A stretch of DNA of 56,117 nucleotides from Candidatus Eisenbacteria bacterium (GCA_016867495.1 VGJL01000006.1:1-56117), one strand, 5' to 3'; numbered from the stretch's first letter, positions 24,419 to 34,300 are shown. Made by a program: numbers and translations. Notes: a model not told the origin generated them from the sequence alone.

Positions 24419-24954
24419 ATCGGCGTGAGTCGGGATGCGCGAATGAGCGCATCCATCTTCGACCAACCGCATCGGATGACCTGGATGATCTGAGGCGTCT
24501 TTGGAACGACGGTCGCGTCATGAAGTGGGTCGGGTCTCCTGACGGCCTTGGCTATGATTCGGACGCGATGGCCCGGTGGCTCGAACGTCTCCAGGCGAGT
24601 CCCAATCGTCAGCACTTCGTAGTGATCAGTTCTGAGGCAGGGTTCTGCGGGGAAGCATACTACGCAGTGGATCCCATGCATCGTCGAGCGGGACTCGACA
24701 TCAAGATTCGCCCCGAGGCCCAAGGGAGAGGAGTGGCCTCAACAGCGCTCGCGGCCCTTATCGATCGCGTGTTTTCTTCAACTGCCGAAGTCGAGTCCGT
24801 CTGGACCGAGCCCTCTGAGGTGAACGTAGCCGCGCGCAAGCTCTACTGGCGTTGCGGACTACTGATCAATAGCGAGAAGTACAAGAACTTCAAGGATTCG
24901 AAGGGCAAGTCGGCTCTACCCTATCTCTTGGTCTTCGAGACAGGAGGACAGTAG
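24415..24954 (+). CDS. GNAT family N-acetyltransferase (RimJ/RimL-like)
   Basis: A 179-residue acetyltransferase: IHLRPTASDDLDDLRRLWNDGRVMKWVG, motif A IKIRPEAQGRGVASTALAALI, and motif B NVAARKLYWRCGLLINSEK, in which the usual Tyr is present. The RimJ/RimL-like layout includes FVVISSEAGFCGEAYY. The GTG start overlaps the TerC stop by four bases. The two genes are in one operon, although no functional link is evident. Confidence 0.85.
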   Translation: MNRRESGCANERIHLRPTASDDLDDLRRLWNDGRVMKWVGSPDGLGYDSDAMARWLERLQASPNRQHFVVISSEAGFCGEAYYAVDPMHRRAGLDIKIRPEAQGRGVASTALAALIDRVFSSTAEVESVWTEPSEVNVAARKLYWRCGLLINSEKYKNFKDSKGKSALPYLLVFETGGQ

Positions 24955-25087
24955 ATTGTGGTGCCCCGATCCGCGCGCGGCTGACGGCCGCTGCGCTTTT
25001 GGCGTCGGCGCTGCGGGCCCTGATCCCATTCCTGCAGGCGGACAAGGAGATCCTCAAACTGATGTTCCGGGATCCCAGCATCGCCGG

Positions 25088-25762
25088 TTGAATGAGCTAC
25101 TCCGTGGCATCGCAGTCGCGGCGGTCGTCGCTCTGGGCGGGCTGTACTTGGGCAGCCGGGTGAAGTTGCCGCAAGGCGGCTTTGTGCCCGGCTCGTTCGT
25201 CACGCATACCTTCATGCTGGTGGCCTCGCTCGTGATCATCCGCTTCTGGAGGGGGAAGCGCCTCGCCGACTTCGGGTTCACCTGGGGGAGGGATCGGCTC
25301 CGGCCGAGCATCTTGCTCTGGGGTCTGCCGACAGCCGTGCTCTCGCTCATGTCGGCCCTCGCTCCAAGGCTTGGCGAGGCCGAGGGCGCCCTCGCCCACC
25401 GGTCTCTGCTTCAACTCGTCCTCTTCGTCTGGGTCTACGCGAGCGTCTGCGAGGAAGTACTGACTCGCGGGCTACTGCAGTCATTGATAGGGGGCTGGGG
25501 CGTCGCGATTGGATCCTCGGCCAGGTTCAGTGTGACGGTTGTCGTGAGCGGTCTGTTCTTCGGAGCCATGCATCTGGTGCTCATCGATTCGATGGGGCTC
25601 TTCGCATTGGTTCCGATCGTGCTCGCGACGTTGCTCGGGTTCCTTGCCGCTCACTACCGGGAAACTACCGGGAGCCTCATACCAGCGATCATCGTCCACG
25701 CGCTCTTCAACGTCGGCGGCATGCTCCCTGGATGGATACTTCGCTGGTTGGGTGTGCAATGA
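25088..25762 (+). CDS. CPBP family intramembrane metalloprotease
   Basis: A protein of about 224 residues with six or so helices and the CPBP/Abi motifs: CEEVLTRGLLQ (EExxxR), FFGAMHLVLI (FxxxH) and IVHALFNVGG (HxxxN/D). This family cleaves or modifies substrates within the membrane; prokaryotic roles include bacteriocin self-immunity and maturation. The start is uncertain: TTG 25088 gives a sensible first helix after a short basic lead. The 130 bases before it are GC-rich and open in one frame but not recognisable. Confidence 0.85.
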   Translation: MNELLRGIAVAAVVALGGLYLGSRVKLPQGGFVPGSFVTHTFMLVASLVIIRFWRGKRLADFGFTWGRDRLRPSILLWGLPTAVLSLMSALAPRLGEAEGALAHRSLLQLVLFVWVYASVCEEVLTRGLLQSLIGGWGVAIGSSARFSVTVVVSGLFFGAMHLVLIDSMGLFALVPIVLATLLGFLAAHYRETTGSLIPAIIVHALFNVGGMLPGWILRWLGVQ

Positions 25763-25809
25763 GCTGGGCGGGGATGCTCACAGGCGCCTGAGACGCCAAG
25801 GAGTCGTTC

Positions 25810-26610
25810 ATGAGCCAAGCCGGCGGATACGAGACGTATGCCTTTATCGCGACGCTCTACGACCATGTCGTCCCGTATCGCAATCGCCCCGACGTGGACT
25901 TCTTCGTGGAAGAAGCTCTACAGGCGGAAGGTCCGGTCTTGGAGATCGGTTCCGGGACAGGGAGGGTGCTGATTCCCACTGCGAGGGCTGGCGTCGACAT
26001 CGTTGGCCTGGACTTGTCATCGCACATGCTTGATGTGTGTCGCCATCGGCTTCTCAGTGAGCCTGAGGATGTTCAGGCAAGAGTTCAGTTGGTGCAGGCG
26101 GACATGCGGGGCTTTGCGCTCTCGAAGGCATTCTCGCTGGTGACGACTCCGTTTCGGTCGTTTCAGCACCTGACAACCGTGGATGACCAGTTGGCTTGTC
26201 TGGCCTGCATTCATCGTCATCTGGTCAAAGGAGGCAAGCTGATTCTGGACCTCTTCAATCCTTCCCTCGCGGCTCTGACGAGCGACTCTGTCGGGGAGGA
26301 GATTGGCGATGAACCCGAGTTCGTGATGCCTGACGGCCGGCGGGTGATTCGGCGTCACAGGATCGTGTCGAGGGATTGCTTCGCTCAGATCAACTATGTG
26401 GAGCTGATCTACTATGTGACGCACGCGGACGGACGAGAGGAGCGGCTCGTCCACGCCTTTCCAATGCGGTACCTGTTCCGCTTCGAGGCGGAGCACTTGC
26501 TCGCGCGGAGTGGATTCAGTGTAGAGGCAGTTCATGCCAACTATGCCAGGAGCCCCTACGGCTCGGAGTATCCAGGGGATCTTGTATTCGCGGCGAAGGC
26601 GATGGGCTGA
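25810..26610 (+). CDS. class I SAM-dependent methyltransferase
   Basis: A 266-residue enzyme: AFIATLYDHVVPYRNRPDVDFFVEEA, motif I VLEIGSGTGRVLIPTARAG, the acidic post-II DIVGLDLSSHMLDV, and QADMRGFALSKAFSLVTTPFRSFQHL. The C-terminal domain contains YRF-like strands. This arrangement recalls small-molecule methyltransferases that are frequent in cassettes. ATG 25810. Substrate unknown. Confidence 0.88.
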   Translation: MSQAGGYETYAFIATLYDHVVPYRNRPDVDFFVEEALQAEGPVLEIGSGTGRVLIPTARAGVDIVGLDLSSHMLDVCRHRLLSEPEDVQARVQLVQADMRGFALSKAFSLVTTPFRSFQHLTTVDDQLACLACIHRHLVKGGKLILDLFNPSLAALTSDSVGEEIGDEPEFVMPDGRRVIRRHRIVSRDCFAQINYVELIYYVTHADGREERLVHAFPMRYLFRFEAEHLLARSGFSVEAVHANYARSPYGSEYPGDLVFAAKAMG

Positions 26611-26677
26611 GAGCGAAGGATGATCCCGCCCGACCCGCTGCGCGCCTGACTCGGCTGACGCGGAAGGAGGGACGTCG

Positions 26678-27157
26678 GTGACTGTTAGAGGCATCCTCGG
26701 TCTTCTTGGGTGGGTCGCGCGGTCACTCGCCGCAGGGTGGGTGGGATCCCGGTATACGCCGGGCGCGTGGTATGCATCTCTCTCCAAACCAGCATGGAAT
26801 CCTTAGGCGGCAGTGTTCGCGCCTGTCTGGACAGTCCTTTATGTGTCGATGGGCGTGGCCGCCTGGTTGACGTGGCGGCGCGCCGGGTTCAGCGGGGCGC
26901 CGACCGCGCTGGTCCTGTTCGTCTTCCAGCTAGGCCTGAATGCGCTGTGGTCGTACCTGTTCTTCGGGCTTCATCGCCCCGACCTCGCGCTTGTGGACAT
27001 CGTGGTTCTCTGGATCGTGATCCTGATCGTCGCGGTCCTCTTCTGGCGCGGCGACCGGCTTGCGGGGGCCCTGATGGCGCCCTACCTCGCGTGGGTCGGA
27101 TTCGCCTCGTGTCTGAACTTCGCGCTCTGGCGACTGAATCCGGGGTCCGGCATCTAG
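26678..27157 (+). pseudogene. tspO: TspO/MBR family protein with in-frame stop
   Basis: The frame gives VTVRGILGLLGWVARSLAAGWVGS, WYASLSKPAWNP, a TAG at 26804-26806, then AAVFAPVWTVLYVSMGVAAW. After this come three further helices and the ALWRLNP ending. Together these are the five helices of TspO, a tryptophan-rich membrane receptor for porphyrins and similar ligands. The stop falls exactly where the family has NPPxWVFxPVWT, so the second proline is replaced. An AAGGAGG box precedes GTG 26678. Either the gene is dead, the stop is a sequencing error, or translation restarts at a codon after the TAG. Confidence 0.85.
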
Positions 27158-27179
27158 AGGCACTTGGGAGGCGATTCGA

Positions 27180-27608
27180 ATGGCGATTCGTGTCGTGCGG
27201 CTGGGAAGCCCGAGAGCGTCCGATGAGGGCTTGCGCCTTGGGACAGTCCGTCGCCCGCCCCGAGGCGTGCCCAAGGCGGAACATGCCTCGCGCGACTTCT
27301 ACGACTTCTGGCTTCCGGACCTCGCCCCCTCGGAGAGTCTGCTCAAGGCGGCGCCACAGGCCACCGACGAGCGGGCTTGGCGCGCCTTCACCAGGCGATA
27401 CCGGGCGGAAATGAAACGACCCGAAGCCATGCGCCTTCTCGCGCTCCTCGCGGCGTTCTCACACAAGACGAGCTTCTCCGTGGGATGCTATTGCTTGGAC
27501 AGTGCGCGCTGCCATCGCTCGGTCCTGAGGGAGCTGCTCCTCGAAAAGGGAGCAGATCTCAAGATTGAGGCCGACGATGAGCAGGCGCGTCCGGTCACGC
27601 TGACATGA
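27180..27608 (+). CDS. DUF488 family protein
   Basis: A 142-residue protein with the DUF488 pattern: IRVVRLGSPRASDEGLRLGTVRRPPRGVPK, RDFYDFWLPDLAPSESLLK, then RAFTRRYRAEMK and a C-terminal FSVGCYCLDSARCHRSVLRELL in which the Cys/His pattern is kept. The family function is unknown. ATG 27180 follows the TspO remnant by 22 bases. Last gene of the cassette-like stretch. Confidence 0.82.
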   Translation: MAIRVVRLGSPRASDEGLRLGTVRRPPRGVPKAEHASRDFYDFWLPDLAPSESLLKAAPQATDERAWRAFTRRYRAEMKRPEAMRLLALLAAFSHKTSFSVGCYCLDSARCHRSVLRELLLEKGADLKIEADDEQARPVTLT

Positions 27609-27746
27609 CGAGGCAGGCGCTGGCATCGAGCTTGACGCGCGCGGACCAGGAAGAAGAACCTGTCATGGGTTCCATCTCGAGCGGCGCCACGTGACTCCGG
27701 CTCGAACCAAGACGGGGCAGGTCCTAGCCCCTGAGAGGACTGACGC

Positions 27747-29057
27747 ATGAGTGAAGCGCTCCCTTTCATCCTGCTTCTCGCCTTTGCGGTGAACCTCCTG
27801 CTTCTGATCGTGCTCCTGCGCCGTTCAAGTTCGAGCGCTGAAGGGGCCGGCAAGGTCCTGCGCGACGAACTCCGCGCGGGAAGAGAGGAAGCCGGGAAAG
27901 CCGGCAAGGATCTGAGGGAGGAGGTCGGACGAGGGCTATCAGCGACGGGACAGGCCCTGAGCGATAGCGTCGGCAATCTGGGGAAGATCCAGCAGGGGCA
28001 GATGGAGCAGATGACCAGACAGCTGAAGGAGCTTGCCGACTCGAATCAAACCATGCTGGAGCGGATCCGAGGGACGGTCGACGCGCGCGTGAAGGAGCTG
28101 CAGGAAGGCAACGAGAAGAAGCTGGAAGAGATGCGAAAGACCGTCGACGAAAAGCTGCACGCGACGCTCGAGAAGCGCCTCGGGGAGTCCTTCCAGCTGG
28201 TGAGCGAGAGGCTCGAGGCGGTTCACAAGGGCCTGGGCGAAGTGCAGAGCCTCGCGACCGGCGTGGGCGACCTGAAGCGCGTGCTCTCGAACGTCAAGGC
28301 GCGTGGGACCTGGGCAGAGGTGCAGCTCGGGGCGATCCTCGAGCAGATCCTCATTTCGGAGCAGTACGTGAAGAACGTCCGGACGAAGGAGGACTCCTCG
28401 GAGCAGGTCGAATACGCGATCCGGCTCCCGGGCCCGAGAAACGACCCGGATGCGCGGGTCCTGCTTCCCATCGACTCCAAGTTCCCGCAGGAGGACTACC
28501 TTCGTCTGCAGGAGGCCGCCGAGCGAGGCGATCCCCAGGCTGTGCAGGATGCCTCCGCGGCCCTGGCAAGGGCCGTGAAGATCGCCGCGCGCGACATCCA
28601 CGACAAGTACGTCAATCCTCCGAACACGACTGACTTCGCGATCATGTTCCTGGCGACGGAAGGTCTGTACGCCGAGGTTCTGCGCCAGCCGGCGCTCGTG
28701 GAGGATCTGATGTCGCAGCACCGGGTGGTCGTGGCGGGGCCGACGACGATTGCGGCGATCCTGAGCAGCCTCCGGATGGGCTTCCAGACCCTCGCGATCG
28801 AACAGCGGGCGAGCGAAGTGTGGAAGGTCCTCGCCGCGGTCAAGACGGAGTTCGGCAAGTTCGGGGAGGTTCTCGAGAGGGTCAAGCGGCAACTGACGAC
28901 GGCCGCGCGAACCATAGACGAGACGGGCGTGCGCACGCGCGCGATGGAGAAGCGGCTCCGCTCGATCGAGCGCCTCCAAGACGCGGAGGCGGCGAACGTC
29001 CTGGAGCTGGAGGCGGGCGAGTCCAGGGCAGACGACGGCGAGATCGACGAGTCGTGA
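27747..29057 (+). CDS. rmuC: DNA recombination protein RmuC
   Basis: A 436-residue RmuC. An N-terminal membrane anchor (ALPFILLLAFAVNLLLLIVLL) is followed by a long coiled coil (residues ~30-150, with LEKRLGESFQLVSERLEAVHKGLGE). The conserved RmuC core comes next: GVGDLKRVLSNVKARGTWAEVQLGAILEQIL, LLPIDSKFPQEDYLRL, DIHDKYVNPPNTTDFAIMFLATEGLYAEV and VAGPTTIAAILSSLRMGFQTLAIEQRA. RmuC limits recombination at inverted repeats; the core resembles restriction-type nucleases. Its stop overlaps the next GTG (GTGA). Confidence 0.95.
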   Translation: MSEALPFILLLAFAVNLLLLIVLLRRSSSSAEGAGKVLRDELRAGREEAGKAGKDLREEVGRGLSATGQALSDSVGNLGKIQQGQMEQMTRQLKELADSNQTMLERIRGTVDARVKELQEGNEKKLEEMRKTVDEKLHATLEKRLGESFQLVSERLEAVHKGLGEVQSLATGVGDLKRVLSNVKARGTWAEVQLGAILEQILISEQYVKNVRTKEDSSEQVEYAIRLPGPRNDPDARVLLPIDSKFPQEDYLRLQEAAERGDPQAVQDASAALARAVKIAARDIHDKYVNPPNTTDFAIMFLATEGLYAEVLRQPALVEDLMSQHRVVVAGPTTIAAILSSLRMGFQTLAIEQRASEVWKVLAAVKTEFGKFGEVLERVKRQLTTAARTIDETGVRTRAMEKRLRSIERLQDAEAANVLELEAGESRADDGEIDES

Positions 29058-29596
29058 CGGCTCGAGTGATGGCGGTGAGCCGCAGCCCCGGGCACACCAT
29101 GGCGAAGCAGAACGAGCCTTCCATCATGCTCCTCGCGGGACTCGGCGTGGAGGGAGACGCCCACATGGGTCCGACGGTCAAGCATCGGTCCCGCGTGGCT
29201 CGAGACCCGGCGCAACCGAATCTCCGGCAGGTCCATCTCATTCACTCGGAGTTGTTCGACGAGCTGCGGAGCGAGGGGTTCCTCGTGTCCGCCGGACAGA
29301 TGGGGGAGAACGTTACGACCATCGGGATCGATCTGCTCGCCCTTCCGGCTGGCGCCATGCTTCGAATCGGGCGAGGCGCTGTGATCGAGGTGACGGGTCT
29401 GCGAGACCCTTGCGGCCAGCTCGATGAGATCTACCCTGGACTCATGCGTGCGGTCCTCGGGCGAGATGCCCAGGGCAATCCGATCAGGAAGGCGGGAGTC
29501 ATGGCGATCGTGCGAGCGGGCGGCGAGGTCCGGCCGGGGGACGCGATCCGCGTGGAGCCGCCTGAAAGGGAGTGGCGGCCGCTCGAGCCCGTTTGA
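29054..29596 (+). CDS. MOSC domain-containing protein
   Basis: A 180-residue MOSC protein. It shows VMAVSRSPGHTM, LAGLGVEGDAHMGPTVKHRS, QVHLIHSELFDEL, the conserved Gly pattern GQMGENVTTIGIDLL, and the key Cys in VTGLRDPCGQLDEIYPGL. MOSC domains bind or transfer sulfur, often on molybdenum cofactors; stand-alone ones reduce N-hydroxylated or similar compounds or have unknown roles. GTG 29054 overlaps the rmuC stop. Confidence 0.9.
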   Translation: MTARVMAVSRSPGHTMAKQNEPSIMLLAGLGVEGDAHMGPTVKHRSRVARDPAQPNLRQVHLIHSELFDELRSEGFLVSAGQMGENVTTIGIDLLALPAGAMLRIGRGAVIEVTGLRDPCGQLDEIYPGLMRAVLGRDAQGNPIRKAGVMAIVRAGGEVRPGDAIRVEPPEREWRPLEPV

Positions 29597-29692
29597 TCGG
29601 CCGGGAAGCCATGACGCGCTCCCTCGGGAGTGAGCGGCGCGAACCCTGAATCGCTGCCGGCCGAGGCGAGGGGAATCGGGGGAGGGTCAGGG

Positions 29693-30343
29693 ATGCGACA
29701 TCCGAAGCTCGTCTGTCTCTTCGCCGCGGCGATGGGGATCCTCGAGGCGATCGTCGTCGTCTATCTGAGAAGGATCTACTACCCGGATGGCTTTGCCTTT
29801 CCGCTCGTGCCGATGGATCCGCCAATCCTGCGAGCGGAAGTGATCCGCGAGGCGATGACGCTGATCATGCTCGCTTGCGTGGCATGGATCGCGGCCGAGC
29901 GACCATGGTCCCGCTTCATGGCTTTCCTCGTGGCTTTTGGCGTCTGGGACATCGCCTACTACGCGGGACTCAAAGCGTTTCTCGGATGGCCCGAGAGCCC
30001 GCTCGCGCCCGACATCCTCTTTCTCATCCCGAAGATCTGGGTGGGGCCTGTGCTGGCCCCGGTTCTGGTCGCTGGGGCCTGGGTCCTTGGAGGGCTCGCG
30101 CTGCATCGCGCCCGCTACGAGGATCTCGGCATGGGGGCGTGGAGCTGGGCGCCTCTGTCGCTATCGGTGTTCGGGATTCTCGCCGCGTTCCTCTCGCCGG
30201 GTGGAGAGCCTGAGGCGCCTCGGTTTCTCTGGGTCCTCTTCGGGACGTCGTACCTTCTGGGTGTCGTCACTCTCGCAGGGATCGCGCTGCGCTGGAGGGG
30301 CATGAAGACGAAGGCGCCCTCAGGGCGGGCGCTCGACGCCTAG
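29693..30343 (+). CDS. hypothetical membrane protein
   Basis: A 216-residue polytopic protein with about six helices: LVCLFAAAMGILEAIVVVYLRR first, then REAMTLIMLACVAWIAA, FMAFLVAFGVWDIAYYAGLKAFLGWPES, VGPVLAPVLVAGAWVLGG, and two more. The conserved-looking RRIYYPDGFAFPL loop and FGVWDIAYY helix recur in hypothetical membrane proteins of many phyla. No function can be given. ATG 29693 preferred; it has a GGAGGG box. Confidence 0.7.
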   Translation: MRHPKLVCLFAAAMGILEAIVVVYLRRIYYPDGFAFPLVPMDPPILRAEVIREAMTLIMLACVAWIAAERPWSRFMAFLVAFGVWDIAYYAGLKAFLGWPESPLAPDILFLIPKIWVGPVLAPVLVAGAWVLGGLALHRARYEDLGMGAWSWAPLSLSVFGILAAFLSPGGEPEAPRFLWVLFGTSYLLGVVTLAGIALRWRGMKTKAPSGRALDA

Positions 30344-30351
30344 CTGGCGAC

Positions 30352-30387
30352 GGGGCGCCGGAGGCGCGGGCACGCCCCCGGCGCGCC
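30352..30387. terminator. GC-rich inverted repeat at convergent gene ends
   Basis: GGGGCGCCGG (30352-30361) and CCGGCGCGCC (30378-30387) can pair over most of their length around a 16-base GC-rich loop. It sits in the 48-base gap between the converging membrane-protein and ferredoxin genes, so it may end both transcripts. No T-run. Confidence 0.35.
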
Positions 30388-30391
30388 GCTT

Positions 30392-30697
30392 CTAGAGGCC
30401 AAGCTTCTTCCTCTTCTCCTCGGCCGTCGGAAGGGGATCCTCCTTCTGGTTCACGACCGGAAGCTTGGGCGCCTTCTCGGCGTTGATCTCGATCCACTTC
30501 TTCTGGTCCTCGGGCACGTCATCATTGGCGAAGATCGCCTGCACCGGACAGACAGGGACGCAGGCTCCGCAATCGATGCACTCGTCGGGGTCGATGTAGA
30601 GCATCTCGTCGTCGCCGTGGAAGCAGTCCACTGGACAGACGGTGACACAGTCCGTAAAACGGCACATGTGGCAATTCTCGGTCACGGTGTAGGCCAT
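30392..30697 (-). CDS. 7Fe-type ferredoxin (FdxA-like) 1
   Basis: A 101-residue ferredoxin of the Azotobacter FdI/FdxA type. Cys9, Cys17 and Cys50 are in the positions that bind the 3Fe-4S cluster. Cys21, Cys40, Cys43 and Cys46 are in the positions for the 4Fe-4S cluster (CxxCxxC, here CIDCGAC). Cys12 and Cys25 are also kept; in FdI the equivalents are free. A helical tail ends in DPLPTAEEKRKKLGL. It carries electrons in the cytoplasm, plausibly for PFOR. It is downstream of a near twin on the same strand, 42 bases away. Confidence 0.95.
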   Translation of the reverse strand: MAYTVTENCHMCRFTDCVTVCPVDCFHGDDEMLYIDPDECIDCGACVPVCPVQAIFANDDVPEDQKKWIEINAEKAPKLPVVNQKEDPLPTAEEKRKKLGL

Positions 30698-30739
30698 GAC
30701 GAACTACTCCTCTCGCCGGATGACGACCCGGATCTGCGA

Positions 30740-31045
30740 CTAGAAGCCGAGTTTCTTCTTCTTGTCTTCGGCGGTGGGAAGCGGGTCCTGCTTCGAGTTG
30801 ACGACGGGCAGGCCGGGCGCTCTCTCGGCATTGATGGCGATCCACTTCTTCTGGTCCTCGGGCACGTCCTCCTCGGCGTAGATCGCCTGGACCGGGCACG
30901 CTGCCACGCAGGCGGCGCAGTCCATGCACTCGTTCGGGTCGATGTAGAGCATCTCGTCGTCGCCGTGGAAGCTGTCGGTGGGGCAGTCCACGACGCAATC
31001 GGTGAAGCGGCACATGTGGCAGTTTTCCGTGATTACGTGCGCCAT
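30740..31045 (-). CDS. 7Fe-type ferredoxin (FdxA-like) 2
   Basis: A 101-residue paralogue of the next gene, with the same length, start and tail. Cys9, Cys17, Cys50 (3Fe-4S) and Cys21, Cys40, Cys43, Cys46 (4Fe-4S, CMDCAAC) are all kept. Position 25, a free Cys beside the 4Fe-4S cluster in FdI, is Ser here (PTDSF instead of PVDCF), which should not remove a ligand but could shift redox behaviour. First gene of a two-gene operon formed by tandem duplication. A GAGGAG box precedes the ATG. Confidence 0.95.
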   Translation of the reverse strand: MAHVITENCHMCRFTDCVVDCPTDSFHGDDEMLYIDPNECMDCAACVAACPVQAIYAEEDVPEDQKKWIAINAERAPGLPVVNSKQDPLPTAEDKKKKLGF

Positions 31046-31316
31046 CTTGCTGGCTCCTCTCGGGCCGGCGCGTCAGCCGTCGCCCGCACCCCTCCATCAT
31101 CACGCGGCCCTCCGGACGGGGTGTCCTGGGCCGCCCCGCGCTGAGGCGGGATCCCTCGTCCATTCGACGCTACCGGAAAGCGAACGGCAGGAAAAGCCTG
31201 CAGTTTTGCTGATGCAGTTTTGCTGATCAGCGGACCGCCTCAGGGGGTCTATGATGGTCGGGGTCCGCCATCCACGGCTGACGCAAGACACTGCCGCGAG
31301 AGACAAGGAGGAGAGG

Positions 31317-34300
31317 GTGAAGGGGAGAGAGAATCGAGCTTCTATGCGGGCGATCGCGCGTCGGGGCGGCGCCGCCCTGCTGATTCTGCTGGCATGGAAC
31401 GGCTCGTGCGGCCGGGCCTTCGCGGCCGACCCCCCGCCTCGTCCCGTGGACGACGCCGATCTGATCCAGGGCTTCCTGCCCAAGGAGGACCTGGGCGTCC
31501 TGGCCTTTCTCGCAGCCCATCCCGAATACGATGGCCGCGGCATCGTCGTCGCGATCCTCGATACGGGAGTGGATCTCGGGCACGAGGCTCTCCAGACGAC
31601 TTCAACGGGCGCGCCGAAGGTCCTGGACGTCTTCGACGGCACGGACGACGGACACCTCCCCCTGCCGCTCGCCGCGCAGAGCGGCGCCCCCCTCCGGGGA
31701 CTCTCGGGAAGCCCTATTCGCCTTCCCGCCGACCTTCCGGCGGGGACATCGATCAGGCTCGGCGTGATCGTGGGAAGGGACTACTTCCCGGGGGGCCTGC
31801 GAGATCGAAGGGAGCGCGAGCGGAGCGCGGCCTGGCGCATGGCGCTGGATGTCTGGGAAGGATCGGCGGATGCGAAGGAAGGCCCCAGGGAAGAGGCGAT
31901 CCGCGATCTCTTCGAGGGAGTCCTCGAGAGGGGGGAGGAGCCGGGAGATCTCATCGATGTCGCGGCCATCCGGGCGGGCGATGGATGGGAAGTCAGGATC
32001 GACACCGACGCGGATGGCGATCTCGCTGAGGAGGCGCCGCTCTTGCCCTACGCGACGCGACGCGACGTCGCCTTCCTGCCCGATCCGATCCACCTCTCGG
32101 TCGCGGTCGAGAGGATCGCGCTCGACGCCTCCTCGATCTTCCTCTTCTTCGATGAGGGAGGGCACGGCACGCACGTGGCGGGAATCGTGGGAGGCTACTA
32201 CGGTCCCGGGGATCCCTTGAACGGGCTTGCCCCGGGCGTGCAGTTCCTCGCCGCCAAGGTCGGCAACGGCCGCCTCGGCGGGGCGACCTCTCACAACAGC
32301 ATCATGAAGGCCGCGCAGTGGGCCGTCGATCACGGAGCCGATGCGATCAATCTCTCCTTTGGCGGCGATTCGTTCTTCGATGACGGCAGGGAGGACACCT
32401 CTCTCTTCCTCAATGAGTTGGTCGAGAAGACCGGCGTCATCATCTGCGCGAGCGCCGGGAACGAGGGGCCCGCCCTGTCGACGATCGGCGCGCCGGCCAC
32501 CGCGATGCGCCTCTTCGCGTGGGGCGCGGCGATCTCCGCCAAGACCCAGCAGACGAACTACGGCGCCTTCGATCCTCCTCGCGACGAGATGTTCCACTTC
32601 TCCTCCCGCGGCCCCCTTCTCTCCGGAGACCCCGGAGTCGACTTCATCTCTCCGGGCGCCGCCTTGAGCCCGCTCCCGACATGGGGCCTCGTCAAGGGGG
32701 AGTCCTGGAACGGGACGAGCATGGCGAGCCCGCAGGGAGCCGGCCTGTCAGCCCTTCTGTTATCGGCGTGCCGGCAGGCGGGGATTCCGGCAACGCCCGC
32801 GCGCCTGCGCCGGGCGCTGCGCGAGGGCGCCCGCAAACTCGCTGGGGTCTCCGCAATCGAGCAGGGGGACGGAATTCCGCAGGCCCTTCGCGCATTCCAG
32901 GCGCTGGGCAATCTCGCGGGCAGCTATCCGTCCACCTTCGTGAAGGGGAGAATCTCCCACGACAAGGACGCGAGAGAGCCCGTCGTCGACTGGACGATCT
33001 CCGTTCACAACGCGACCGGTCGCGGAGGGGGATACTACGAGAGAGATCTCCGAGAGAGGCACCCTTATCGAGTGGGGTTCTTCGTCCGGCCGGACTTCCC
33101 ATCCGATTCTCTCCAGGCGGATCGAGCCGGATTCCTGAGGATCGTGAGGTTGACGAGCGATGTCCCCTGGCTGAGGGCCCCGCTGCAGGAGTATCTGCAT
33201 TCGGGAGGCGGCACGATCTCGGTCCTCGTTGATCCCTCCAAGCTGGAGGAGGGTCTCAACGTCGGGCGGGTGATCGCGCGCGACGTCGCTCGGCCCGACG
33301 CGGGGATCGAGTTCGCCCTCGTGGCGACGATCGTCAAACCCCGCGAGATCGATCCGCGCAGGCCGATCATGGAGGGGACGTGGGATCTCCAGAGGGGCGA
33401 TCGGCGCGGCGTCTACGTCAGGGTCCCCGCGGGGGCGACGGTTGCCCGCCTGCGAGCGCGCGAGGCGCTGGCAGATCCGGCCAACGCATACGAGGTCGCT
33501 CTGTCGTCGCCCGATCTGATCCGCAGGCCGGGGGAGCGCGTCCGTACGCGCCGCTTCGATCTGGGATCCGGAGAGGAAGGCCGGGTCGACCTTCGCGTCC
33601 TCGGAGGATCGGTTCTGGAGATCGCCGTTTTCAGCCGCTGGCATGACAACCGCCCGGGGCGTCTCGAGTGGAGACTCGAATTCGATGGGGTGGAGATCGC
33701 CGCCGAACCTCCGCTGCGAGTCGATCCCGGCGCGCCAGGCACGGGATTCGTCCTGCGGGCGCCGACCTGGGATGTGGACCTTCGGTTTGAAGCAGCCCTC
33801 GATAGGGAGGAGGAGCCCCTGGAGACGGCCTGGCGCACCGTGCCCGATACTCTCTACAGCCGCTCGCTGAACGGCCTGCCGGCGATTGTGGAAGAAGGCA
33901 CGGCGCTGATCGATGCCGATGACGGCGAAGATCTGGAGATCGATCTCGGCATGAGTCCGGAGTTCGAGGACTTCCTGGACGACGCGCTCTTCCGCGTCCA
34001 CGACAACTCGGGGCGCGAGGTCGCCTCGGGCTATCTCTCCGACGGCGACTGCGCGTTCGCGGCGCCGCATCGGGGCGTCTATCGGATCACCTTCTGCATC
34101 TGGGCGCGTGGAACCCGGTCTTTCGATCAGTCGACCGTGATCCGTCCCGTCCTGCTGCGCCGGGGGGAGAGGCATTCGCTCAAGGTCCATCGAACTCCGG
34201 TGGACGGGTTCAGAAACGGGCCGGATAGCCTCGATGCAGTCCGCCTGCTCGCCGGAGAGGGACGCCGCTTCTTCTTGAGGGCGGAGGATCTCCCGGAGGA

